Assembly: GCF_029542785.1 (NCBI RefSeq)
Contig: NC_083378.1
Coordinates: forward strand, 1 to 64,000
Source: Malassezia japonica
Taxonomy: Eukaryota; Basidiomycota; Malasseziomycetes; Malasseziales; Malasseziaceae
Length of the DNA: 64,000 bases
Direction of reading: 5' to 3'
The translations under genes were made by a program, and so were the position numbers. Of the stretch, positions 10,147 to 20,350 are shown one piece after another. The stretch's first letter is position 1; each line of letters opens with the position of its first letter. The notes under the pieces are model-generated. The model ran no database searches. It was not told where the DNA came from and was given only the letters and a program-made list of their open reading frames with translations.

Positions 10147-11062
10147 GGACGTAAACACGTGGGCGCAGAACGACGCTAAGGACAATGGAGGCATCCATTT
10201 CTCTACCGGGGCCGCGGGAGATCACCCCGCCGATCTGGACAATCCCCTAACTCGCCATATGTCTCACGAGGAGCACCAGACTGCTCTGCGTGCCGCGCGT
10301 TTTGGCTATGGTCCTTTGGTTAAGCCTACCGCAATGCAAGGCGAGCACATGTTCCCTGCTTTTGGTGGTGAAATGCAGCCCGGTCTGTACAAAGGCGTCG
10401 AGAAGCGCAAGTTTGCGAACCCTGCTCCCCTTGGCCTCTCTGCCTTCGCGTTGACTACTTTTGTACTCTCGCTCATCAATCTCGGAACTCTTGGCCTGAC
10501 TTCTAGTTCTATCATTATCTCACTGGGCTTTGCCTATGGTGGACTGGTGCAATTGCTGGCTGGTATGTGGGAAATGGCTGTGGGCAATACTTTTGGTGCC
10601 ACAGCCCTCTCTTCGTACGGCGGATTCTGGCTGTCGTTTGCTATTCTGCTGACTCCTGGGGGTTTTGGAATTGAAGCCAACCTTGCAAAAGCGGATGGTG
10701 CAGGAGGAGCACTGAATCATATTGGTCTTTTCCTCATGGGTTGGTTTATCTTTACCTTCATCCTCTTCCTCTGCACACTCAAGTCCACTGTGGCATTCTG
10801 CATGCTGTTCTTTACCCTCGACATTTGCTTTTTGCTCCTGGGTCTAGCATACCTTCGCCACAATGGCTCTACTCCTCATACCGGCCTTCTTCGCGCAGGG
10901 GGCGCCTTTGGAATAATCACTGCGTTCATCGCATGGTACAATGCGTTTGCGGGTATTGCAGATGAGTCCAACTCGTTCTTTGTCATTCCTGTGGTATACT
11001 TCCCATGGACCGAAATGGGAAAGAAACAATGGGGCTATCACAAAGACAACCACGTCGCATAA
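10139..11062 (+). CDS. GPR1/FUN34/YaaH-family (AceTr) acetate/ammonium transporter, 307 aa
   Basis: The ATG at 10139 is the first in frame; further upstream the frame begins only with non-ATG codons. A hydrophilic N-terminal ~95 residues is followed by the family motif NPAPLGL and six membrane helices (ALTTFVLSLINLGTL, IIISLGFAYGGLVQLLAGMWE and so on). The GMWE and NTFGATA-x-SSYGGFW stretches are diagnostic of the acetate uptake transporter family (yeast Ady2/Ato). Length matches the family. It would move acetate or related short acids with protons across the plasma membrane. It is a single-exon gene; a short upstream ORF and a TATA-like CTTTAAAAG lie in front of it. Confidence 0.88.
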   Translation: MPEDVNTWAQNDAKDNGGIHFSTGAAGDHPADLDNPLTRHMSHEEHQTALRAARFGYGPLVKPTAMQGEHMFPAFGGEMQPGLYKGVEKRKFANPAPLGLSAFALTTFVLSLINLGTLGLTSSSIIISLGFAYGGLVQLLAGMWEMAVGNTFGATALSSYGGFWLSFAILLTPGGFGIEANLAKADGAGGALNHIGLFLMGWFIFTFILFLCTLKSTVAFCMLFFTLDICFLLLGLAYLRHNGSTPHTGLLRAGGAFGIITAFIAWYNAFAGIADESNSFFVIPVVYFPWTEMGKKQWGYHKDNHVA

Positions 11063-11393
11063 TCTACGGGTCTATAGGGTCATGAGGGTCAATGTTATTT
11101 GTCAAATTGGAAGGGTGGTACTCCACTTCATACTGGTTCTTGCGAGGTCCAATTGTCCGAGCTCATAACAAAGTTCGCTCACCGAGCGTGGATTCAACTC
11201 CTGCGTGATAACGCGAAGGGTATGTCCAGGGAACACCATAGGTACCTCGCGAGTGCATTCTTTACACGCCTTCCTAATTACTCGAGAGCAGCGCAATTCA
11301 TAAAAAGGTGGCTATGGCAATGTCTATAGGCCGAAAAGGCCTTTCCATCAATTTGTGGACTGTCGATTGCACACACGGCGAAGCATCCATTCT
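11063..11393. other. Convergent 3' intergenic spacer, no gene seen
   Basis: The space between the 3' ends of the transporter (+) and the catalase (-). Only short overlapping frames without support. Confidence 0.5.
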
Positions 11394-13589
11394 TTAGAAG
11401 AGCATGCGGACATTCGACTCACGCGACCAGAAGCGGCGCTTGGCTGCGTTAATAAAGTCATCACCAAGACCCGTAACACCGTCGTCCTTCTCGACACCAG
11501 CCTTGTTGAGGAGGGCCTTGGCGCCCGAAGAAGAGCCGATGGCCTTTAGGTGGCCGTAGGCGTCCATTACAAACTGCACAGCCGCGCCGTCCTTGGCGAG
11601 CTTCTTCGCACCATCTTCGGAGAGGATAATTGCCACAGCATCGTACAAAGCACTGGGCGAGCCGTAGAGCTGCGCATCGATCGAGCGCGAGGCGTTGTTG
11701 GCAAACTGGATACCGTGCGCCTTCGGAGCAACCAGCTTGACCGAGGCGCCAGCGTCCTTGGCAGCCTTCTTTACCTTGTCGACCTCATTGGCATCAGTAC
11801 CATCGGCGACAAGAATCCCGATCGTGCGAGTCTCCAGAGTCTCCTTCATGTTCTTGTGGATGGAGAGCGCGTCGCTCTTCCCGAGGTCGAGCGTCTTCGA
11901 AGCGGCCTTGGCCTTGGCCGGAAGGTCAATACCAAGACCGTTCGCCACACGCTTCGCGAGGTCCTCGTCAACATTACGCAGGTTGCTCACAACACGCTTC
12001 GGCACCTGAGACATGGAAACCTTGGAGAGCTCAAAGACGAAACCACCAACAATGTGAGCCTGCTCACTCTTCGTCTGCGAGTTCCAGAAAAGGCGCGCCT
12101 GACTGTAGTGGTCGCGGAAGCGCTCGTCACGCACACGCAGCTTGGGGCCTTCCTCACGAGGACCGGTGGCAGCGCCTTGGCCCATGGTGCGGAAGCCAAA
12201 CGGACAGCGACGAGGGCCAGGGTTCTCTCCTGCCTCATTCAGGCTGTTGGGCTCGTAGTTCGCGCGGCCCTTGGGCACGTTCATCTGCATCATGCCATCG
12301 CGGTTAAAGTTGGACACGTTAGCCTTGGGCGCATTGATGGGAAGCTGGTGGAAATTGGGGGTGCCCAGGCGCGACTTTTGAGTGTCAAGGTAGGAGAAAA
12401 GGCGGCCTTGCAAGAGAGGGTCATCGGAAAAGTCGATGCCGGGCACGACGTGCGACGGACAGAATGCCGCCTGCTCGGTCTCTGCAAAGAAGTTGTCGGG
12501 GTGGCGGTCGAGGACCATGCGACCGATCAGTTTAACCGGAACGTCCTCCTCCGGGATGAGCTTGGTAGCATCAAGAACATCGTACGGAAGGTTATCGGCA
12601 AAGGTCTTGTTGAAAACCTGGACACCGAGGTGCCACTCTGGGTACATCTTGGACTCGATGGCCTCAAAGAGGTCCTCGCGGTGGTAATCGTTGTTGGCGC
12701 TCTGGAGCTTCGCGGCCTCGTCCCAAACAGTCGACTGCAAACCATACTTGGGCTTCCAATGGAACTTGACAAAGTGCGTCTCACCCTTGTCGTTCACAAG
12801 CTGGAAGGTGTGAATACCAAAGCCCTCAATGAGACGAATCGAGCGGGGAATCGCGCGATCGCTCATTGCCCACATGAGCATGTGCGTCGACTCGGGCATA
12901 AGCGAAGCCCAATCCCAGAAGGTGTCGTGGGCCGTAGCGGCCTGGGGGTAACCACGGTCAGCCTCCATCTTGACCGCGTGGATCAGGTCAGGGAACTTGA
13001 TCGCGTCCTGGATGAAGAAAACAGGAATGTTGTTGCCGACAAGATCCCAGTTACCCTCACTCGTGTAAAACTTGGTCGCGAATCCACGCACATCGCGAGG
13101 CGTGTCCACGGAACCCGCCCCGCCTGCAACCGTCGAAATACGCGCAAAGACGGGCGTCTTGGTCCCCTTCTTGAACACAGCAGCCTTGCTCAGGTCGGAA
13201 ATGTCTTCGGTGGCCTCAAAATAACCGTGGGCGCCGGAGCCACGCGCGTGGACGATGCGCTCTGGGATGCGCTCGTGATCGAACTGGAAAATCTTCTCGC
13301 GGAGCATAAAGTCCTCAAGGAGCGAAGGACCGCGCGAACCGCTACGCAGGCTGTTCTGATTATCCTCAACTTTGACGCCTTGGTTCGTGGTGATGTAGCC
13401 ATCGCCGCCCGTCTGTTGCGTCTCGCCTCCCGAGCCGTAGTGCGTCGTGACGTTCGGCACAGAACGCGTGGTAAGCTGGATAGCCTCTTCATCGCCGCTG
13501 TAGACATTGCAAGTGCTCGCATCCGTGGAGCACTGTGCACGTACAGCAGAGGCCGTGGCGAGAAATCTGAGCAGTAGCGTGGCCTTCAT
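11394..13589 (-). CDS. Secreted large-subunit catalase, 731 aa
   Basis: The ATG at 13589 begins [19 protein letters not shown], a good signal peptide, so the enzyme is probably secreted or vacuolar. The catalase core follows: catalytic His in [19 protein letters not shown], active-site Asn in [18 protein letters not shown], and the haem-ligand Tyr region [14 protein letters not shown]. After about residue 560 there is a further ~170-residue flavodoxin-like/DJ-1-like domain ([18 protein letters not shown]), which defines the large-subunit clade (about 700-750 aa). It removes hydrogen peroxide. The frame also runs 17 codons upstream of the ATG, but that part is ordinary leader sequence. One exon. 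A long antisense frame of 675 codons on the plus strand is a codon-usage shadow. Confidence 0.95.
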   Translation of the reverse strand: MKATLLLRFLATASAVRAQCSTDASTCNVYSGDEEAIQLTTRSVPNVTTHYGSGGETQQTGGDGYITTNQGVKVEDNQNSLRSGSRGPSLLEDFMLREKIFQFDHERIPERIVHARGSGAHGYFEATEDISDLSKAAVFKKGTKTPVFARISTVAGGAGSVDTPRDVRGFATKFYTSEGNWDLVGNNIPVFFIQDAIKFPDLIHAVKMEADRGYPQAATAHDTFWDWASLMPESTHMLMWAMSDRAIPRSIRLIEGFGIHTFQLVNDKGETHFVKFHWKPKYGLQSTVWDEAAKLQSANNDYHREDLFEAIESKMYPEWHLGVQVFNKTFADNLPYDVLDATKLIPEEDVPVKLIGRMVLDRHPDNFFAETEQAAFCPSHVVPGIDFSDDPLLQGRLFSYLDTQKSRLGTPNFHQLPINAPKANVSNFNRDGMMQMNVPKGRANYEPNSLNEAGENPGPRRCPFGFRTMGQGAATGPREEGPKLRVRDERFRDHYSQARLFWNSQTKSEQAHIVGGFVFELSKVSMSQVPKRVVSNLRNVDEDLAKRVANGLGIDLPAKAKAASKTLDLGKSDALSIHKNMKETLETRTIGILVADGTDANEVDKVKKAAKDAGASVKLVAPKAHGIQFANNASRSIDAQLYGSPSALYDAVAIILSEDGAKKLAKDGAAVQFVMDAYGHLKAIGSSSGAKALLNKAGVEKDDGVTGLGDDFINAAKRRFWSRESNVRMLF

Positions 13590-14121
13590 GATAGTTTTGT
13601 GAATTGGACAGACGCACCGCGCACGGCTAATTCCGGTCACGAAACGGTCAATTTTGATTTGCTGCGTTCCAGCGGGTTAGTCAGGACCCTGGGCACGTCG
13701 TATGAAGCGGCATGGTGGGTGAGTGCTCATTTTTAGGCCCATGTCCGCATCGAAAGGCGTCTAGATACACGCGAAGAAGGGTTTATCCTACAGTATTGAT
13801 TTGGTAATGGTGCGCTGGGCTCTCGAGATCTTACATCTTGTGCGCCAAATCTCCATAGGGGCAATCCTACTGCCTAGAAATAAAATATGCCAACCGCCTC
13901 GTTGTACCCCACTTGCACGCATGCAAATATATTCATTAAAGGTGAAAGAGGCTCGAGCACACATCCTGTCCAGGGTCTCTTGACACTATCCATCGATCAA
14001 TCATCCATTCTATCTAGCCACGTGGTGTTGTCAGCCGAGCGAATTATTAACCTTTAGCGAATGCGGGTGCACGGACGGGTATACCCCAATGGATTTAGGC
14101 TTCGGCTTCTTCCCAACTACA
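13590..14121. other. Divergent promoter region, catalase / aldo-keto reductase
   Basis: About 530 bp between two divergent starts. A 60-codon plus frame at 13801 has no support. Possible heat-shock or oxidative-stress sites cannot be assigned by eye. Confidence 0.5.
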
Positions 14122-15153
14122 ATGTCGACTCCCATTCCTACGCGCAACCTCGGAGGCGACGCCTCGAACGTACAGGTCGGTGCAATCGGCTATGGCCTTA
14201 TGCCTCTCACCTGGGTCGCTCCAGAGCGTGTCATTCCTGACGAACAAGCCTTTCCCATCCTCCTAACCGCGATTGAAAATGGCGCTACATACTGGAACTC
14301 GGCAACGTTTTACGGATCTGACGACCCTTGGGCCAACATTAAACTGATTGGCCGCTTCTTTGAAAAGCACCCTGAGCACATTGATAAGATCACAATTGGT
14401 GTCAAGGCTGGCTTTAACCCCACCGGAAACCTCGCAAACCCTGACAGCAGCGAAGAGAACCTTCGCCGCGAGCTGGAAGAGTTGCGCTCTATTCTCGGCA
14501 AGAAAAAGGTCGATATCTTTGGCCCGGCCCGCAGGGATACTCGGATTCCAATCGAAGAGTCTACGGCTACGCTGGCCAAGCTTAGCAAGGAGGGTCTCTT
14601 TTCGCACATTGGCTTGAGCGAGGTGAACGCCAACTCGATTCGGTCGGCTGCCAAGGTGCACCCCATTGCCACGGTCGAAGTGGAATACAGTCCCTTCTCG
14701 ATGGACATGGAGACTAATGGTGTGCTGCAAGCCTGCAAGGAGAATGATGTGGCTATTGTGGCCTACTCGCCTCTGTCGCGTGGCTTCTTTACCGGTACGC
14801 TACGCAAGCGTAGCGATATCCCCGAAGGCGATATCCGTCTTCATCTCGACCGCTTCAATGAAAAAAACTTTGACGCAAACGTCGAGCTCACTGACAAAGT
14901 GGCAAAGCTTGCCAAGACGATCAATGTATCACCTTCGCAGCTGACTGTTGCATGGGAGCTTCACCGCTACGAAAAGCTGATTCCCATCCCAGGAACGACC
15001 AAGAGCAAGAACCTCGTTGAGAACCTGAACAGCGCCCGCATTCAGGTTTCGCCCGAGATCCTGTCCAAGTACGACGCGCTCGCAGACGAGGTGAATGCCA
15101 AGGTCGGAGGCTCGCGCTACAACGACGCTTTGAGCTCGTCGCTCGAGAATTAG
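14122..15153 (+). CDS. Aldo/keto reductase, pyridoxal reductase (Plr1)-like, 343 aa
   Basis: Single-exon TIM-barrel reductase. The N-terminus has IGYGLMPLTW, then the active-site region GATYWNSATFYG (Tyr kept; Asn where many reductases have Asp, as I recall for Plr1-type enzymes), a Lys in the TIGVKAGF strand, and the NADP-binding end SPLSRGFFTGTL and IPIPGTTKSKNLVENL. S. pombe Plr1 reduces pyridoxal to pyridoxine with NADPH; this assignment rests on remembered similarity. The ATG at 14122 (MSTPIPTRNLGG) is chosen; an in-frame ATG at 14089 would add 11 unusual residues and looks like leader. Confidence 0.8.
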   Translation: MSTPIPTRNLGGDASNVQVGAIGYGLMPLTWVAPERVIPDEQAFPILLTAIENGATYWNSATFYGSDDPWANIKLIGRFFEKHPEHIDKITIGVKAGFNPTGNLANPDSSEENLRRELEELRSILGKKKVDIFGPARRDTRIPIEESTATLAKLSKEGLFSHIGLSEVNANSIRSAAKVHPIATVEVEYSPFSMDMETNGVLQACKENDVAIVAYSPLSRGFFTGTLRKRSDIPEGDIRLHLDRFNEKNFDANVELTDKVAKLAKTINVSPSQLTVAWELHRYEKLIPIPGTTKSKNLVENLNSARIQVSPEILSKYDALADEVNAKVGGSRYNDALSSSLEN

Positions 15154-15528
15154 TTCCTTTTTTTTTTTTGACTTGCGTTTACCTTTTTAGATTGTGATTA
15201 GAATTTGAGCTCAGAATAGACTATAGGATATCTGTCTCGGACTGCCTGGCCATACCAGTCACCAAGTATGCTACGCAGTTTATCACAAACTTGGGGGACA
15301 AATTTCGTGGAACGCTTCGGAACAACGCCTTTCGCGGAACCTGGCAAGTCCTCGGGGAAACCAAGGGCACTCAGCAGTGGCCCGTGCACTTCCACGGAGT
15401 CCATTTTCGTTCGGCCGAGTTAATATCTACCGCGGAGTACGAATGGTCTCGCCCGAGCAGAATGGGACGTGCTCGACCTGTCAAACCTATATAAACTGCT
15501 CTTGTACCTGCCACATTTGTCCCTTATC
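15154..15528. other. Intergenic region with promoter of the hydrolase gene
   Basis: It begins with a T-rich stretch (T10) just after the reductase stop, a likely 3' processing element. It ends with the TATA box described below. No gene seen. Confidence 0.5.
15488..15495 (+). promoter_or_regulatory. TATA box of the alpha/beta hydrolase gene
   Basis: The sequence CTATATAAAC lies about 40 bp upstream of the ATG at 15529, a clear TATA element that implies a very short 5' UTR. Confidence 0.6.
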
Positions 15529-16440
15529 ATGCCCTCCATTCGCAAAGTCACTTTCCCCAGCCGCGGCATCAAGGTCGTCGGCGAGCTCCGTGTTCCCGAT
15601 GATGCTAGCGCCAAGAAACGCGCTGCCGTCATTGTTGCCCACCCCATGAGCGGTGTCAAGGAGCAGACGGCCGGCTCCTATGCCGAACTGCTTGCCAAGG
15701 AAGGATTTTACACTCTTGCTTACGATGCCGCCTACCAGGGTGAGAGTGAGGGTGAGCCCCATTTCCTCGAAGACCCCATTCAGCGTGCTGGCGATAACAA
15801 TGCGGCGGCGGACTACCTGTCGACGCTCGACGAGGTCGACCCCGAGCGCATTGGCATCCTCGGTATTTGTGCCTCTGGCGGCTACGTCTCGTTCGCCGCA
15901 CAGTCAGACCCTCGCCTGAAGGCTGTGGCTACGCTGAGTGGTGCAGACACCGGCAGCCTCTTCCGCGATGGTATGCCCGAGGGCTCGACGAGCCGCGACC
16001 AGCTCAAGGAGCAGCTCAAGGCTGTCGCGGAGCAGCGCATCGCTGAAGCGCGCGGTGAGAAGCCCGCTACAAACAACCTGCTTCCGGTTGACTATAAGGA
16101 TCTGCCCAAGGACACGCTCTGGCACGACGGTGCGGAATACTACCTGACGCCCCGTGGCCAGCACCCCCGCTCGTGCAACACAGTGGTGTCGCGCAGCCTC
16201 CAGCTGCTCGTTACCTACGACTCGTACCGCTTCAACGAGCTCATTTCCCCTCGCCCCTACCTTGCTGTCGCGGGTGAGAAGGCGGACACGCTCTACTTCT
16301 CGCAGAAGGCTATTGAGCTAGCAAAGGAGCCGAAGGAGCTCTACGTCGTCCCTGGCGAGTCCCACGTGAGCCTGTACGACCACATCGACGCTGCCGGCAA
16401 GAAGTTTGTCGAGTTCTTCACGCAGCACATTGCTCAGTAA
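15529..16440 (+). CDS. Alpha/beta hydrolase, dienelactone-hydrolase-like, 303 aa
   Basis: The ATG at 15529 (MPSIRKVTF) follows a clear TATA box; longer readings begin with GTG. A small N-terminal beta-sheet, the oxyanion-hole stretch IVAHPMSGVKEQ, and the nucleophile elbow GICASGGY (Cys114 or Ser116; which one is nucleophilic is ambiguous) are visible. A C-terminal His lies in PGESHVSLYDH. The acid residue is probably in VAGEKADT. These features define the hydrolase fold close to dienelactone hydrolase and its bacterial relatives. No signal peptide, so cytosolic. Substrate unknown. Confidence 0.8.
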   Translation: MPSIRKVTFPSRGIKVVGELRVPDDASAKKRAAVIVAHPMSGVKEQTAGSYAELLAKEGFYTLAYDAAYQGESEGEPHFLEDPIQRAGDNNAAADYLSTLDEVDPERIGILGICASGGYVSFAAQSDPRLKAVATLSGADTGSLFRDGMPEGSTSRDQLKEQLKAVAEQRIAEARGEKPATNNLLPVDYKDLPKDTLWHDGAEYYLTPRGQHPRSCNTVVSRSLQLLVTYDSYRFNELISPRPYLAVAGEKADTLYFSQKAIELAKEPKELYVVPGESHVSLYDHIDAAGKKFVEFFTQHIAQ

Positions 16441-16559
16441 ATAGAACGCGATCCATTTTTGTACACCTGTACGCCAAGTTTGAACTTTTGCGCACGTGCG
16501 TCCGTGCATGCCTCACGCATCTGGGGCACCATGGCACAACAACACCTTGCCCTTACGCC

Positions 16560-17942
16560 ATGCTGAGCCCTGCTATTGTCGCCCTTGCGATTGCTACGGT
16601 TACTGTCCGCGCGGGCCCTGTGGACTCGCTCTATCCCAATATCACTGATCCCGAGTCGCTAAAGAACCCCTCGTACAATGCGATCCCCTCAGGTCACCTG
16701 TACGAGTCGCGTACCTCGGCGGGTGATGGCTCGTACCTGTACTGCTCGATGCCGCACCCTCAGACGAGTTACTACAAGGAGCCGAAGCCTGTGCAGAACG
16801 GCACCGTGAGCGCGAACCTCACCGGTCTCCTCTACGTCCAGCGTCACCAGAAGCGCACGGCCTACCACATTTTCCCCAACGGCGAGGCGACCAAGTACAA
16901 CTGCGACAATGGAAAGCCGTACTTGTACTTTGCTCCGAACGGCGTGGATGCCCCCGAGCCCGTTCCTGTCTATGCACAGACCTACGCTGATTCGCAGAAC
17001 CCCTTGCTCCGCACCTTTACCAACTCCTCGTGCCAATTTCCCCAGCTGACCATTGGCGGCTACAAGGACGGCGTGCAGCACGGTGAGGAGCTTCGCAAGC
17101 TGTATGGTGATAAATACCACGTTATCCCGAATGAACCGTCGAGTGACTCGGTCTACCTGCGCTCCTCGACTGCTGCTCTGACGCAGCAGTCGGCGAGTGG
17201 TGTTCTGCGTGGCCTGTGGCCCAAGCTGAACAAGCCCGTCGTGCTGGAACAGCAGTCGGACTCGGTCGACACACACGAGCCTTCGTGTGACCGCGTCGAT
17301 ACGCTCAAGTCCGCTGCCCAGAAGGCCTCTCCTTGGATCAAGCACATGAACGCGACGCAGGATCTGCGGAAGAAGCTCGAGTCGGTTCTTCTGACCAACA
17401 CGAGCGAGTGGCGCTCGGACTGGGACCACTACAACGACAACTTCCAGGCGCGTCTTTGCAATGGCTACGATCTTCCCTGTGCTCTCGACAATGACAAAAA
17501 TTGTGTGTCGCGTGAGGAGGCCAACAAGGTATTTGCTGCTGGCGACTGGGAGTACAACTACTACTGGGTGGAACGCGAGAATGTCACCGAGGCGATCCAG
17601 TTGACGAGTGGTCTGTTCATCAGCGACCTCATTTCCAAGGTCAAGGACATTGCCTCGGACAATTCGGAGCTCAAGTACGCCCACTTTTTCATGCACGACG
17701 GTGATCTTGGCCCTCTGGCTGGTTCGCTTGGTATCAAGACGCTACGCTGGCCGGGTATGGCATCCAACATTGCTGTGGAGCTTTGGAAGACGTCCAAGGG
17801 TGAAGACTATGTTCGCGTGCTTTACAGTGGCAGCACCATCCGCTCGAAGCATGCCGACATGGAGTGGCTCCCTCTTCAGGACTTCCTCAGAATCTGGGGC
17901 AAGTACGTTCCGAGCAACTTTGTGGAACAGTGTGCAGCCTAG
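16560..17942 (+). CDS. Secreted histidine acid phosphatase, 460 aa
   Basis: The ATG at 16560 gives MLSPAIVALAIATVTVRAG, a signal peptide. The phosphatase N-terminal motif appears as VQRHQKRTA (RHxxRT, the phospho-accepting His), and the C-terminal proton-donor motif as MHDGDLGPL. There are several N-glycosylation sequons and conserved Cys residues, as in secreted acid phosphatases. It would hydrolyse phosphomonoesters at the cell surface. The genomic setting next to three secreted phospholipases C suggests it could release phosphate from the phosphocholine they produce, but this is inference. Single exon. A small upstream ORF begins at 16531. Confidence 0.85.
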   Translation: MLSPAIVALAIATVTVRAGPVDSLYPNITDPESLKNPSYNAIPSGHLYESRTSAGDGSYLYCSMPHPQTSYYKEPKPVQNGTVSANLTGLLYVQRHQKRTAYHIFPNGEATKYNCDNGKPYLYFAPNGVDAPEPVPVYAQTYADSQNPLLRTFTNSSCQFPQLTIGGYKDGVQHGEELRKLYGDKYHVIPNEPSSDSVYLRSSTAALTQQSASGVLRGLWPKLNKPVVLEQQSDSVDTHEPSCDRVDTLKSAAQKASPWIKHMNATQDLRKKLESVLLTNTSEWRSDWDHYNDNFQARLCNGYDLPCALDNDKNCVSREEANKVFAAGDWEYNYYWVERENVTEAIQLTSGLFISDLISKVKDIASDNSELKYAHFFMHDGDLGPLAGSLGIKTLRWPGMASNIAVELWKTSKGEDYVRVLYSGSTIRSKHADMEWLPLQDFLRIWGKYVPSNFVEQCAA

Positions 17943-18059
17943 TCCATTTTTTGATACTTTTTTTGTTGATGGTGACGCCTGGTACCCTTTTAATGACACG
18001 TACAACCCAGTATTCGCTACTCTCGTACATAAACATCAATGACAGTATAACCGGTCGGA

Positions 18060-19985
18060 TCATTTCGTAACACTAAAGATCTTGAAGCTGGCCTCGTTCG
18101 CGTGCGCGACCTTGCCGTCCTTGGTGATCGACAGCTGCTTCTTCGACCTGCTCTCAGTAATAGTGTACCCCTTGCCGTTGCCCTGGTCAACAAGGGCGAA
18201 TTGGGCGGCCTTATTCGAGTTCGTGGTGAAACGAAGGCCCGAGGTAATGTAGCGCGACTTGTCCTTGGTCGAGATGCGGAAGCGGTTGTCGCGGGGGTCC
18301 TTGCCCTGCCAGTGGATAACAAAGAGCTGGTCGTCTTTGTTGTGCTCATCGCTGGACTTGGTCGCAGAGAGGCGGTGGCTGTTGCTGCTCAGCGCAAAGC
18401 CGTTGGCCTCAAACGAGAGGTAGCGGCCCTCGCTGAGGTCACCGCGCGTAGGCTTGTAGCCCGACTCGACACGGAGCGCCTCCGACTCGCTCTGTTTGCC
18501 GTAAGGGACCTTGGGCATGTTCTTCTCGCGCCAGCGCAGCTGACAGACGAACGCGCCGTTGTACTGGCCAGTGATTGGGTCCTTCGAAGCAGTAGGCATC
18601 TTCTCCAGGTCAACCGTGCTGTAGTCGGGCTTCGAGAAATCAAAGGCCTTGACGAGGTTGCTCATCTGGCCACGGCGCCACTCGTTTACCTCCTTCGAGT
18701 GGAACGGCTTGCCGACGGCCTTCGACCACTCCTCGAGGAAGAAGATCTGGCTCTCGTGCGACGAGTGCTCCGTAAACACACCACCGTTACGAGTCCAAGG
18801 TGAGACGATGTAGAACGGCAGACGGAATCCAGGGCCAGTCGGTACCAGACCAAGCGTCTTGTTGTAGGGGTCCACCATCCACTCGCCCGGCGAGTTCTTG
18901 GGAGGGTGAGGCGACATGACGTGGTCCGCCCAGCCACCAGTCTCGTCGTACGAAACGATCAGAGCAGTGCTGTTCCAGCCCTTGCCATTCATAACCGCAT
19001 TGGCAACCTTGCTCTGCAACCAGGCACCGTCGTTGGGCGTGTAGGGGGGGTGCTCCGACAGGTCCTGGGGGGCGACAATGTAAGAAACCTCGGGGAGGTT
19101 GCCTTCCTTGGCATCCTTGTAGAACTTGTCCAGGCCAGGGTACGCCACCGCCTGCTTCGCCAGCTTCTCCTTCTTCGCAGCAGCCTCCTGGTATTGTGTC
19201 CACTCCACCAGCGTGTTGTCGCCAAAGTTGTCAAAGTCCTGGTACACCTGGAACGAGATGTCGGCCTCGAGCAGGTACTCCGGGATCGTCTTCCACTTCA
19301 GAGGACGACACGAGAAAGGGCTGCCGTCATCGGCGTTCAGGCAGGTAGGGTCGACGTTGTTGTCGATAACCGCACCGCCGTTCACCCACGGGTCGCCGCC
19401 AGTGTTGCTACCGTTCAAGTTGATCGTGCCCGAGAACCACGAAACACGGTTGGGATCCGTCGACGAGATGATCGACTCGTAGTACGAGTCACCAATGGTA
19501 AAGTTCCCAGCCAGGCCGAAGTGAACGGGGAGGTCCGAGCGGCGGTAGTAGCCAATCGAGTAGGGCGTGTTGGCGATCGCCCACTGGTCAATCTCGCCCT
19601 TGTTCCACGCCTCGTGGTTCTGGCGCCAGTCGTTGGTACCGGCAACCATGCACTGGGTCTTGTCGTACCAGTCACCACCCTGCCAGTTGAGGTACCAGGG
19701 AAGAAGCTCAGTCACATTCTTCGGGGGTGTGTCGTCCTCGATGGTCTGGTCGACGGGCTGGTGGAACACGTCCTTGCCCGTGTTCTTCGAGACGTGCGCA
19801 TTAGGGTCCTGGAAGCCACGCACACCCGCCATCGTACCAAAGTAGTGGTCGAACGCGCGGTTCTCCTGCATGAACAGAACGATGTGCTTGATGTCCTTGA
19901 GGCTCTGCTCGCTGGCGGTCGCCGGAGCGACCAAGCCAGCAGCCACAGCAGCAGCAGCAAGGCTCCAAAGAGAGAGACGGGCCAT
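18060..19985 (-). CDS. Secreted phosphatidylcholine-type phospholipase C, copy 1 (641 aa)
   Basis: The ATG at 19985 starts a signal peptide ending around PATASEQ (residues 1-25). The phosphoesterase domain follows at once: HIVLFMQENRAFDHYFG (metal-binding Glu41, Asn42), the STDPNR block near the catalytic residue, SYDETGGWADHV and TGPGFRLP. The last ~170 residues form the two small beta domains typical of bacterial non-haemolytic phospholipase C (ARGYLSFEANG-type repeats: GRYLSFEANGFAL and DNRFRISTKDKSRYI). It would cut phospholipids to diacylglycerol and a phosphorylated head group outside the cell. Tandem with two sister genes, same strand. Confidence 0.93.
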   Translation of the reverse strand: MARLSLWSLAAAAVAAGLVAPATASEQSLKDIKHIVLFMQENRAFDHYFGTMAGVRGFQDPNAHVSKNTGKDVFHQPVDQTIEDDTPPKNVTELLPWYLNWQGGDWYDKTQCMVAGTNDWRQNHEAWNKGEIDQWAIANTPYSIGYYRRSDLPVHFGLAGNFTIGDSYYESIISSTDPNRVSWFSGTINLNGSNTGGDPWVNGGAVIDNNVDPTCLNADDGSPFSCRPLKWKTIPEYLLEADISFQVYQDFDNFGDNTLVEWTQYQEAAAKKEKLAKQAVAYPGLDKFYKDAKEGNLPEVSYIVAPQDLSEHPPYTPNDGAWLQSKVANAVMNGKGWNSTALIVSYDETGGWADHVMSPHPPKNSPGEWMVDPYNKTLGLVPTGPGFRLPFYIVSPWTRNGGVFTEHSSHESQIFFLEEWSKAVGKPFHSKEVNEWRRGQMSNLVKAFDFSKPDYSTVDLEKMPTASKDPITGQYNGAFVCQLRWREKNMPKVPYGKQSESEALRVESGYKPTRGDLSEGRYLSFEANGFALSSNSHRLSATKSSDEHNKDDQLFVIHWQGKDPRDNRFRISTKDKSRYITSGLRFTTNSNKAAQFALVDQGNGKGYTITESRSKKQLSITKDGKVAHANEASFKIFSVTK

Positions 19986-20350
19986 GGTGGGGGATGAGGA
20001 GAATGCAGCGAGCTCCAAGCCCACCCTACGCGGTCGCTCTGCCGGTCATGGCTGTCCACCTGCAGGTTTGCACACGTGCGGGGTTTGGGATGTGGAGGAA
20101 GCCGAATCTGTGACGCGCGTGTTAAATAGCGTGCAGGTGATTGGGCCTTAGACCGCCGCTTGCCAAGATTGTGTTCAGGCATGCATAGGGCGCCTGAATG
20201 AAATCGACACCCAGTTTGGACACAAGCAAGGGGTGGGGTACACGGTGTTTACCGACCGAGGTAGGTTTGCATAAGGAACGCAACTATGCACGTTAGGAAA
20301 ACATACTACGGTGGATATGCCTTATTACTGTGGCGATTAACATGATCAAC
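19986..20350. other. Intergenic spacer between phospholipase copies 1 and 2
   Basis: About 365 bp: promoter of copy 1 and terminator of copy 2. No gene seen. Confidence 0.5.

Noticed and set aside
11550..13577. 675-codon plus-strand frame antisense to the catalase
   Set aside because: It mirrors the catalase codon by codon (GC-rich third positions suppress stops in the antisense). It has no domain, and the catalase motifs are unmistakable.
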